Source: JAYVJM01 sp043769275 (GTDB taxonomy: Bacteria; Pseudomonadota; Gammaproteobacteria; Pseudomonadales; UBA7239). From it: a stretch of 27,179 bases of DNA. Location: assembly GCA_043769275.1 (NCBI GenBank), contig JAYVJM010000102.1:1-27179 (forward strand). Direction: 5' to 3'. Positions 6,959-14,815 of the stretch are shown here, piece by piece. A model generated the notes under the pieces. The model ran no database searches. It was not told the DNA's origin and saw only the letters and a list, made by a program, of their open reading frames with translations. Position 1 is the stretch's first letter, and the number at the start of each line of letters is the position of its first letter. The position numbers and the translations under genes were made by a program.

Positions 6959-9900
6959 ATGGATATGTGTAGTTGTCGCTATTTTTTTAGATGTTTGTTG
7001 CTTAGTTGCATTGCTGTCCCAATAAATGCCGTACAGGCGGGCGATATTGTCGGGCTTACACCGGCTCTGTGGCTGAAGGCCGATCAGGGAGTGACGGGTA
7101 CCTCGGCTGTTTCTGCTTGGGGTGATCAGAGCGGAAAAGGGAATGATGCCGTTAATACTGCCGCTGCAAGTCAACCGGCGCTTGTTCCAGGTGACGCAAA
7201 CTACAATCCTGCCATTAGTTTTACACGTGATCGTCTGCAAACCGTTCGTGAAGTCGTGCCAACAAACGGCTTGTATACGCAGTTGGTGGTTTTCAAAACA
7301 GACGGAAACTCCGGCAGTATATTGGGTTCTGCTAGAGACAATGCGCACACGCTTTCTGGCAATGGCACGTCGACGGGCATTGTGGCGTGGCATAACTACG
7401 CTATATTTTTGTCGGCACCTAATGCCGTTGCTCAAGGGCAATATAACGTGCTTGCGATGACATACGGCAAGCAGGCTGGCGGGAACCGTATTCGTTTAAA
7501 CGGTGTTACTAACGCGTTTAATTCCGATAATGCCACCGGTCAGCAGGGAAGCGGTTTTTTTGGCGATACCGGCATGCAGATAGGGGCCAGTTTTTCGACC
7601 ACAGACAACGATTATTTTAATGGAGAGCTTGCAGAGGTCTTTGTTTTTAACGAGTCACTTCAAACAGATGTGGCCGCCTCGCCCACGAAAAAACTAGAGA
7701 CTTATCTGGCGCTGAAGTATGGGGTGCCGATGGGTACGCAAGCGTTTCCTTGGGCGGCCTACGACAGCACGGGCACCATTGTTTGGGATGCGAACGCTAC
7801 CTACAATTACCGCATTGTCGGTATAGGACGTGATGACGGCACCACGCTCAATCAAAGGCAGTCCATGGGGCAAGACCCAGCCGCATCAGTTATCGTTGCC
7901 TTGGGCACGTCAATCGCGGCCAATAATGCGTCCAATTTGAGTTCGTTTTCTGCGGATAGGAGCTTTTTAATTGTCGGCGATAACAACGCTTCGTTGGGTT
8001 ATAGCCCTTATGCCGGTGTAGCCACCACTGCGAGAGTGGCGCGCGTATGGCGAGTGAAAGAGACGGGCACGGTGGGTACTGTGACCATTCGCACCGCCAG
8101 TGCTTTCGCCACGCACTTGCTTGTCAGTTCAGATGCGACCTTTACGACGGGGGTGACGGAGAAGCCGCTTGTGGGTGGTCAGGTGAGCTTGGATTTGCTC
8201 AATGGGCAGTTTTTTAGCTTCGGCAGTTCTGCTGCTCATGCGCCAGGCGGCGTAACTAGCAATTTGTATCATTGGCTGAAAGCTGATGCCGGTATCAGCA
8301 CAACAGCGCAAGGCGGTGCTGTTAGTGCTTGGGCAGACCAAGGCCAAAGCACGGCCGCTGTGCCTGCAACGGGAACACCTGTTTATGAAGTCGACAAAGG
8401 ACTTAACTTTAATGCGTTGGTGTACTACAACGGCACTTCTTATCACGCTTATCCTGTGGGCAAAGAAGTCAGTGGTGACTACAGCCTCTTTGGCGTAGCG
8501 CGGCTGGAAGGCTCGCAAAATAAGCGGGTGTTTAGTTCACTCACAGGCAATGCGCTGATGGGCTATTGGGGCGGAAACATGGATGCCCTGAATCTGGATA
8601 GCTCGCCTGCCTTTACTGCGGGTGGGAAAACCGTCACTGCCAACACGGGTCCTACCTTGTATGCGCTGGATCGTGCATCAAGCGGTGCTTACAACATGTA
8701 CAGCAAAGAGAGGCTGCTCTATAACGGGGCGACTTCTGCCAACAGTGTATGGCGCACAACCTTGGGCGGGAGTGCAAGTGAAAGTTCAAAAGCCTATGTC
8801 GGTGAATATATTGCCTACAAACGGGTGTTGAGCACGAATGAACGCCAGCGTGTAGACAGTTATTTAGCGATGAAATACGGCATGACGCTAGGCACGCTGG
8901 CTGCGCCCGTAAGCTACCTGAGCTCGAGCGGAACAACGATATGGACGGGTAGTACTACCTATCAAAATCGTGTGTTTGGCATAGGCTACGACGAGATGTC
9001 GGCACTGAACCAGAAGCAGTCACAATCGGAGGAAAGTGGTGCGCTACTGACGATGGGGCTTGGCAGTATCGCCGCTCAAAACGCAACGAACGTGGCGCAG
9101 TTTCTGGCAGATACTAGCTTTGTTGTGGCGGGCGATAACAGTGGTGCGTTGGCGTGGCAGGACGCGGGTTCGCCTCTAGGAAAACAGCGCCTAGGCCGTA
9201 TCTGGAGAATGCAGGTTTCGGGCAATGTGGGCGGCGCAGTCACCTTGCGCGTACCCGCCAACAAACTGCCGTCAGCGAACAGCGTGTATTTGTTGATGGA
9301 TAGCAACGAAGACTTCAGCAGTGGTGCCGTTGCTGTTCCAATGACGCTGAATGGTGCGAATCTAGAGGCCAGCTATGATCTCGCGGGAGGCGTGTATTAC
9401 AGTACTTTTGCGATAGTCGTTGATGCCGACGGCGATGGCATTCTCGATGTGAATGATGCTTGCCCAAACACTGCTGCTGGGATTGCTGTAGGCGCTAATG
9501 GTTGCCCACTTACGCCACCAGTGACTACGCCGCCTGCAAGCACTCCGCCAGCAAGCACGCCACCTGAAGCCGTTGTGCCGACTGACCCTGACGGCGATGG
9601 CGTGTTAGACAGCACTGATAACTGTCGCGATGTTGCTAATCCTTCTCAGGTGGATACGGATGGGGACGGCATTGGCGACGCGTGCGATCCGTTTCCCACA
9701 GACTCGCGTTTACTTGGGTTTATCGAGGGGCGGGCTGGTGATCGGTTAGGCAGTGCGCTTTGTAATGCTGGAAAAATAGGTGCAAGTAAAATGGAAAAAA
9801 TCGTGGTAGGTGCGTCTGCCGCGAGTGTGGGTGTGAAAAAACCAAACGGTGCGTACGGGTATATAAAAGGGGCTGGTTTTGTGCGTGTTTACTCCGTGGG

Positions 9901-10945
9901 TAGTTTGTTTCCGCTGAACAGCTTCAACGGCTTACGTACACAGGATGGCTTTGGCTCTTCTTTGACGCAGAGCGGTCATGGCAGCTTTTTTGTCGGCGCA
10001 CCGAATGCGGATGTTGTAGCCGGCGGCGTGATGCGGAAAAACGGGGGTAGCGTCGATGAGATTTCCAGCAAAGACGGCAGCCTGTTATCGTCACTACAAG
10101 GCGGCAGGAAAAATGAAAGGTTGGGAGCTGCGGTTATTGATGCTGGCGATGTAGACGCGGATAACATGGCGGATGAGCTTGTCACAAGCCCTAGTGCGGT
10201 GCCTGGCTCGGGCAGTGTTGCGATGTTCTCTAGCAAAAATAAGAGCAAGCTTTGGGAGAAAAAAGGCTACGCCTCCGGTGACGCTTTTGGTGCGAGCGCT
10301 GCTGTTATGCGAACTGCAGATGGTTTGTTGCGGGTTGTGGTGGGCGCGCCAGGCTACGACGACAGAGCTTCGAAAAATGTCGGGCGAGTGAGTGTCTTCT
10401 CCGGCACTGATGGCACAGAGATGTACAGTGTCGTTGGCAGCATAAAAGGTGGGCTTCTCGGCTCGCAGGTGGTGGTGACGGAAGATTTCACCGGTGATGG
10501 CGCGCAAGACTTTGTCAGTAGCGGCCCTGGCACCAATGGAGTCGGTACGGTCACGCTTTATTCTGGTGCTGACGGCAGTGTGGTCGCCACAAAATATGGC
10601 ACCAATAAAAAAGACCGTTTTGGTGCCAGTCTGGCCGTGATGAAAAAAGTGGACGGAAAACACGATCTTTTGATCGTCGGTGCGCCAGGAAGCAGTGCGG
10701 GCGGAAAAAACAGCGGGGCGGTGTCTGTCTATGACCTAGGTGCAGCAGGATTTCCTCTTATCTTCCGTCAAAATGGCGAGCAGAAAGGCTCAAATCTAGG
10801 TGCTGCGGTTGCCAGTGCGGCCATGACAGGTAGAGAGCCAAACCTGATAGTCAGCGCACCCAACTTTAAAGTTCGGTCATCATCGGTTGGGCGTGTGTAC
10901 TTTATCTCGCTCGCGCCTGAGATAAAGGCAATGCAAGGCCGTTGA
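6959..10945 (+). CDS. Large secreted protein: two LamG-like units, TSP3 calcium repeats, FG-GAP propeller
   Basis: This 1328-residue exported protein has a signal peptide at about 1-28. Residues about 30-430 and 435-820 are two related units, each a LamG-like beta-sandwich (GLTPALWLKADQGV and LYHWLKADAGI) followed by a module with LALKYG/LAMKYG, VGIGRDDG/FGIGYDEM and IVGDNN/VAGDNS; this resembles the LamG/DUF8202 arrangement. Thrombospondin type 3-like calcium motifs follow (DADGDGILD at 822, DPDGDGVLD at 876, DTDGDGIGD at 899), with a Pro/Thr-rich linker at about 848-874. From about 920 to the end there are seven FG-GAP repeats as in integrin alpha chains, predicting a seven-bladed propeller. 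No sorting tail is seen. A role in adhesion or glycan binding at the surface is inferred only from the domains. Confidence 0.85.
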   Translation: MDMCSCRYFFRCLLLSCIAVPINAVQAGDIVGLTPALWLKADQGVTGTSAVSAWGDQSGKGNDAVNTAAASQPALVPGDANYNPAISFTRDRLQTVREVVPTNGLYTQLVVFKTDGNSGSILGSARDNAHTLSGNGTSTGIVAWHNYAIFLSAPNAVAQGQYNVLAMTYGKQAGGNRIRLNGVTNAFNSDNATGQQGSGFFGDTGMQIGASFSTTDNDYFNGELAEVFVFNESLQTDVAASPTKKLETYLALKYGVPMGTQAFPWAAYDSTGTIVWDANATYNYRIVGIGRDDGTTLNQRQSMGQDPAASVIVALGTSIAANNASNLSSFSADRSFLIVGDNNASLGYSPYAGVATTARVARVWRVKETGTVGTVTIRTASAFATHLLVSSDATFTTGVTEKPLVGGQVSLDLLNGQFFSFGSSAAHAPGGVTSNLYHWLKADAGISTTAQGGAVSAWADQGQSTAAVPATGTPVYEVDKGLNFNALVYYNGTSYHAYPVGKEVSGDYSLFGVARLEGSQNKRVFSSLTGNALMGYWGGNMDALNLDSSPAFTAGGKTVTANTGPTLYALDRASSGAYNMYSKERLLYNGATSANSVWRTTLGGSASESSKAYVGEYIAYKRVLSTNERQRVDSYLAMKYGMTLGTLAAPVSYLSSSGTTIWTGSTTYQNRVFGIGYDEMSALNQKQSQSEESGALLTMGLGSIAAQNATNVAQFLADTSFVVAGDNSGALAWQDAGSPLGKQRLGRIWRMQVSGNVGGAVTLRVPANKLPSANSVYLLMDSNEDFSSGAVAVPMTLNGANLEASYDLAGGVYYSTFAIVVDADGDGILDVNDACPNTAAGIAVGANGCPLTPPVTTPPASTPPASTPPEAVVPTDPDGDGVLDSTDNCRDVANPSQVDTDGDGIGDACDPFPTDSRLLGFIEGRAGDRLGSALCNAGKIGASKMEKIVVGASAASVGVKKPNGAYGYIKGAGFVRVYSVGSLFPLNSFNGLRTQDGFGSSLTQSGHGSFFVGAPNADVVAGGVMRKNGGSVDEISSKDGSLLSSLQGGRKNERLGAAVIDAGDVDADNMADELVTSPSAVPGSGSVAMFSSKNKSKLWEKKGYASGDAFGASAAVMRTADGLLRVVVGAPGYDDRASKNVGRVSVFSGTDGTEMYSVVGSIKGGLLGSQVVVTEDFTGDGAQDFVSSGPGTNGVGTVTLYSGADGSVVATKYGTNKKDRFGASLAVMKKVDGKHDLLIVGAPGSSAGGKNSGAVSVYDLGAAGFPLIFRQNGEQKGSNLGAAVASAAMTGREPNLIVSAPNFKVRSSSVGRVYFISLAPEIKAMQGR

Positions 10946-10959
10946 AGCTGTTGATGTAT

Positions 10960-10991
10960 AAAAACCCCCAGATGCGCGCGTTGTCTGGGGG
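10960..10991 (-). terminator. Rho-independent terminator of the TonB receptor gene
   Basis: CCCCCAGA (10965-10972) pairs with TCTGGGGG (10984-10991). On the minus strand the stem is followed by five T residues (complement of 10960-10964). It lies five bases beyond the receptor stop codon. It may also stop readthrough from the plus-strand gene ending at 10945, although the T-run on that side is poor. Confidence 0.75.
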
Positions 10992-10995
10992 GGTG

Positions 10996-13023
10996 TCAAA
11001 ATGCATACCGGTAACGCGCTGTTAGTGTGCGACCCGCTAAGGGAAAGCCTAATTTTTCGTAATACTCACGGTTAAATAGATTGCCCACTTCCAGCGATAC
11101 ACGCTGATGAGTATCTAATTGGTAGCCGGCTACGGCATCCACCACTGTTAAGTTATCGTATTCAATCACGGGCCGTGTGGGCTGATCCCAGTCGGTGTCT
11201 TTACGGCCGCTGACGTAGCGTGCGTTAACGCGGCCATCCAGCGCGCCAAAGTCTGCAGTCAGTCCGGCAACCAGCGTGAAAGAGGGTACGTTTTGGATGT
11301 CGCGTTGGCCGCCGCTTTTTAGGTCTTCTTGGCGCGAAAACAGCCGTGTCGCGCTGGCAGAAAGGCCGTAGGTTTCACTAATCTTGCATTGCCCTTCCAG
11401 TTCAAGCCCGTGCATGCGTCCTGTATTGGCATTCTCGTAGGAGTAGATAATGGGCGCGGGCGCGGGCGCGGGCGGGTTTGCCACCAGCACATTGCTAATA
11501 ATCATGTCCCTAACCTGAGTGTTGAAGTAGGTGGCATCTGTTCGCCATTTCTCTCCCGACCACTCTAGGCCACCGTCCCAAGTGAAGCTGTTTTCTGGGT
11601 CAAGGTTCGGGTTGCCGCGTGTGATCACGGTGCGTTTGTCATAGCTGATCATCGTGCTTTCGCCGGCCATTTGTATGGCGTTTGGTGCCATAAACGCAGT
11701 GCCTGCTGAACTATGCGCACGCAGCTCGGGTAAAATTTTGTGGCTGATCCCAATGCTGGGGTTGACGGTCGTAAATGCAGCAGTGGCGGGCGTAAAGCCG
11801 CTCATATGGGCTGTTGCAAGGGTTTCGACTTCGATGCGGTCATGGCGCGCACCCAGCGTTAGCACGGTTTTGTCTGCATTAAAAAATGATTCATTTTGAA
11901 AGTAGATGCCGAGCGTGCGCCGTTCGCTGTTTGGCTGATAAGGCGTTAGTGGTTGGCCTGCTCGATTTTTTCGCCAGCTATCAGAGCTAACGTGTTCCGC
12001 GTCCAGTCCGTAGGTGAGTGTTTGACCTGCTGTCCAACACCATGCATCCTTTGCTTGCAGTCCAGTCCATGTGTTTTTTTCACGGTAGCTGTCATACATC
12101 CCCCATGGGGACGTTTTGGGGGTAACGTCGCTGTTTTCGCTGCTATTGTAAGCGGCCAGCGAAAGCGTATGGCTGGCCTGTATGCCCAGCAATTTGCCAC
12201 GCAGGTTGTGGTGGGAAAGGTCTTTGCTGCTTTGGTCTGTATTGCCGAAAAAAACAGAGCCAGGCACGGCAACATCATCGGCTTGAAATAGCTCGACATT
12301 ACCATCAAGTCGCCAATTGTTGTTGATGTCGACGCCTAACCGGCCAGATGCGTTGTCTGCGCTGTAAGCAGTATCGGCGCGCTGTTTTCCGACCTTGTTA
12401 AATTCCCCGCCCATGCGGTAGTCGCCTTGTTGATCGTGGCGTTGAATGTTTGCATCAAAATCCAGCGAGGGCTGAATGCTGCCGCCACTGTTGATGCCCA
12501 TATCGTAGGTATTAAAGCTGCCGTAACCCGCATTCAGCGCACTTTTTACCGTGCCGGTTGAGTGTTTGGTAATGACGTTCACTACGCCGCCCATTGCCGA
12601 TGCACCATACAAGGCAGAGCCAGCTCCTTTTAGTATCTCGATGCGTTCAATATTTTCTACGGGGATGGCGGCAAGATTGGTAGCACCTGCCGGCATGCCA
12701 TCTACCAATAACAGGGTGTGTTTGTTAATGCCGGACGTTTCAGGTCGGAAACCGCGCATGCCGATACCAGATAAGAGCCCAGGATATTGAACTACGTCGA
12801 CAACGGCCAGCTTTTTAAGGGCATCAGTCACATCTAAAGCCACGCTTTGTTCGATGGTTTTTTCGCTGATGATTTGCACGTTTTGTGGGCTGTCGCTCTG
12901 TTTGCTGTCGCCGCGTCGCGCAGTCACCACGACGGTGTCGAGTGTGCTCGTGTCGGCGAGGACGGGGTCAGCAAGTAGCATGAAACTGGCGGCAAATAAA
13001 CTGCGCTTAACGGTCGGAGACAT
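10996..13023 (-). CDS. TonB-dependent outer-membrane receptor (BtuB/siderophore-receptor type)
   Basis: This 675-residue receptor imports a scarce ligand across the outer membrane with TonB energy. The ATG at 13023 gives a signal peptide (MSPTVKRSLFAASFMLLADPVLA); a longer frame to 13194 adds an implausible 57 residues. A TonB box DTVVVTA follows directly, then the plug domain (VQIISEKTIEQS, LLLVDGMPAG, VENIERIEILKGAGSALYGA, GGVVNVITK). The 22-strand barrel ends in the expected aromatic (RYRYAF). Late barrel motifs NPNLDPE and NLFNREYYEKLGF fit iron-siderophore and cobalamin receptors alike. The nearest ABC importer of the matching type is 6 kb away (2337-4995), so partnership is inferred. 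It is flanked by secreted-protein genes and diverges from the subtilase gene across 125 bases. Confidence 0.92.
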   Translation of the reverse strand: MSPTVKRSLFAASFMLLADPVLADTSTLDTVVVTARRGDSKQSDSPQNVQIISEKTIEQSVALDVTDALKKLAVVDVVQYPGLLSGIGMRGFRPETSGINKHTLLLVDGMPAGATNLAAIPVENIERIEILKGAGSALYGASAMGGVVNVITKHSTGTVKSALNAGYGSFNTYDMGINSGGSIQPSLDFDANIQRHDQQGDYRMGGEFNKVGKQRADTAYSADNASGRLGVDINNNWRLDGNVELFQADDVAVPGSVFFGNTDQSSKDLSHHNLRGKLLGIQASHTLSLAAYNSSENSDVTPKTSPWGMYDSYREKNTWTGLQAKDAWCWTAGQTLTYGLDAEHVSSDSWRKNRAGQPLTPYQPNSERRTLGIYFQNESFFNADKTVLTLGARHDRIEVETLATAHMSGFTPATAAFTTVNPSIGISHKILPELRAHSSAGTAFMAPNAIQMAGESTMISYDKRTVITRGNPNLDPENSFTWDGGLEWSGEKWRTDATYFNTQVRDMIISNVLVANPPAPAPAPIIYSYENANTGRMHGLELEGQCKISETYGLSASATRLFSRQEDLKSGGQRDIQNVPSFTLVAGLTADFGALDGRVNARYVSGRKDTDWDQPTRPVIEYDNLTVVDAVAGYQLDTHQRVSLEVGNLFNREYYEKLGFPLAGRTLTARYRYAF

Positions 13024-13148
13024 CAGGTTTTTCCACGCAGGCGGGGGCGGGATGGGATGTGTCTGGATGTATCGGCCGCTATCTGCGTGAAAGCACGCGC
13101 CGACTATAGTTTCGGAGCGCATTCTAAAGCTAAAGGGATTAGAGCACA

Positions 13149-14642
13149 ATGTTTGCAGATACAAAAAAAAATATTCTAGGCTTGCCGGCAGCACTGTTCA
13201 TCTTGGCTGCGATTGTTGTTAGCGCGCAGGCAGGTGATGCCGTGTTGGGGCAGTGTTTAGCAGCGCCTGAGGTGGCTCCGTCGTCACTTAACCTTCATGC
13301 GGAATATCGCGAAGGGGAAGTTTTGGTCGATTTCGTAGACAACGCCACTGCTGCAGACAAGGACGCTGCCATGAAAAAAGTGGGTGCTGTTTCGCGAGAA
13401 GCCATTTCTAGGCACTTAGGTATTGAAGCCTTCCGGCTGAAGCCCAGCATGCGCGTGAAAGACGCAGAAGCGTTACTCGATCAAGAGCCATCTGTAGAGG
13501 ATGCGGAGCCAGACTACGCCATTTATGCAGATCAAAGCGGCGTTGAATTGATTGATCCCCATCGTGTTCGCGGTTTCGCAAAAAAAGCCTCAGCAGACCC
13601 TTTGTTTGGCTTGCAGTGGGGCTTGCACAATACAGGGCAAAATATTGGCTGGGGAGCGGGTGTGGCGGGCATCGACATTCATGCAGCAGCGGCTTGGGTG
13701 ACAACAACAGGGTCAGCCGCCGTGGTGGTGGGTGTTATTGATACTGGTGTCGACTACACCCATCCGGATATTCGCGACAACATGTGGCGTAATCCGGGCG
13801 AAATACCCAACAATGGCCTTGATGATGATCACAACGGCTATGTGGACGACGTATATGGAATCGACACCTTTAACCACGATAGCGACCCGATGGATGACAA
13901 TGGGCACGGCACGCATGTGGCGGGCATTATTGCCGCCCGTGGTGATAACGGTATTGGCGTTGCCGGTGTGAATTGGCGCGCAAAAATTGTTGCCTGTAAA
14001 TGTATCGACAGCAAAAATGTGGGCAGCATGAAAGGAGCCATTGCCTGCTTGAGTTATTTCTATGATCTCAAAGTGCGGCATGGTGTCAATCTTGTGTTGA
14101 CGAATAACTCTTGGGGTGGGCATCCGCGCTCCTCCGCACGGGAAGCGGCGATTGTCGCCCATAAAAACGCCGGCATTTTGTTTGTAGCCGCAGCCGGTAA
14201 CAGCGGCGCAGACAATGATGCGAAGCCCTATTGTCCGGCGAGCCATAAAGTTGATAACGTGATTGCGGTTACGGCCGTCGACCAGCGCGGCAAATTGCTG
14301 CCGACTTTTAGTTATGGCGAGTCTACTGTTGCCACTGCAGCCCCAGGTGTGCGCATCGCGTCGACGTACCCGCATGGGCGCTATGCGTACATGAGCGGCA
14401 CCTCGATGGCAGTGCCTGCCATTAGCGGAATGCTGGCGTTGTACAAAGCTAAAAGCCCTTCGCTCACATGGTTGCAGTTGAAAAAAAAACTGCTTGCAAG
14501 TGGCCGTAGCCTGCCCTCATTGGCGGGCAAAACGATAACAGGAAAAATGGCGACAATTGGCTTTTTACCTGATGGCGATGGCGATGGCATTCCTGATCTA
14601 AATGATGTTTTTCCGCAAATATGGCTGCCGCTTGTTCTTTGA
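13149..14642 (+). CDS. Secreted subtilisin-family (S8) serine protease
   Basis: This 497-residue exported protease has a signal peptide at about 1-28. A propeptide follows at about 50-130 with the EGEVLVDF start seen in fervidolysin-like prodomains. The catalytic domain (about 150-455) has an intact triad: D198 in VIDTGVDYTHPDI, H253 in NGHGTHVAG and S419 in SGTSMAVP. The oxyanion Asn is N351 in AAAGNSG. The insert NNGLDDDHNGYVDD between D198 and H253 looks like a calcium loop common in this subgroup. Near the C-terminus a single TSP3-like calcium motif (DGDGDGIPDLNDVFP) is followed by only a few residues, as though a longer repeat region had been lost. The start at 13149 has a weak ribosome site. 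It probably acts outside the cell or in the periplasm. Confidence 0.92.
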   Translation: MFADTKKNILGLPAALFILAAIVVSAQAGDAVLGQCLAAPEVAPSSLNLHAEYREGEVLVDFVDNATAADKDAAMKKVGAVSREAISRHLGIEAFRLKPSMRVKDAEALLDQEPSVEDAEPDYAIYADQSGVELIDPHRVRGFAKKASADPLFGLQWGLHNTGQNIGWGAGVAGIDIHAAAAWVTTTGSAAVVVGVIDTGVDYTHPDIRDNMWRNPGEIPNNGLDDDHNGYVDDVYGIDTFNHDSDPMDDNGHGTHVAGIIAARGDNGIGVAGVNWRAKIVACKCIDSKNVGSMKGAIACLSYFYDLKVRHGVNLVLTNNSWGGHPRSSAREAAIVAHKNAGILFVAAAGNSGADNDAKPYCPASHKVDNVIAVTAVDQRGKLLPTFSYGESTVATAAPGVRIASTYPHGRYAYMSGTSMAVPAISGMLALYKAKSPSLTWLQLKKKLLASGRSLPSLAGKTITGKMATIGFLPDGDGDGIPDLNDVFPQIWLPLVL

Positions 14643-14672
14643 ATATCCCCGTGATACTGTCGGCGTGCAGGT

Positions 14673-14693
14673 GGCTTAAAAAGCCCGTTTTTT
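14673..14693 (+). terminator. Weak terminator after the subtilase gene
   Basis: GGCTT and AAGCC (14673-14685) form a short hairpin followed by a seven-base stretch that is almost all T (14687-14693). It lies 30 bases beyond the protease stop. The remaining 120 bases before the next gene contain a six-base inverted repeat ATGGGC/GCCCAT (14743-14764) of unknown meaning. Confidence 0.45.
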
Positions 14694-14815
14694 GATAAGG
14701 CGGAGTTAAAGGCGAGCGGTCGCGTGAAGTATAAAAAGCGCAATGGGCAGTCGGGAACGCCCATGTGCTTGTTTCAAATAAAACTAACAATAAGTGACAA
14801 AAAGGGGAACTCTGG

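Noticed and set aside
9527..9565. Short TPPAS tandem repeat as a mobile or CRISPR-like repeat
   Set aside because: It encodes the Pro/Thr linker between the calcium repeats and is ordinary low-complexity coding sequence.
10094..10663. Minus-strand frame of 189 residues within the large secreted protein gene
   Set aside because: It is antisense to clear FG-GAP repeats and shows no domain or ribosome site.
13024..13148. Cobalamin riboswitch or Fur box ahead of the TonB receptor
   Set aside because: The 125-base gap is too short for a full cobalamin riboswitch, and no Fur-like palindrome is visible.
13713..14375. Long minus-strand open frame (220 residues) opposite the subtilase
   Set aside because: It lies wholly within the protease gene, whose catalytic motifs are intact. 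The antisense product is His/Ile-rich with no family likeness.
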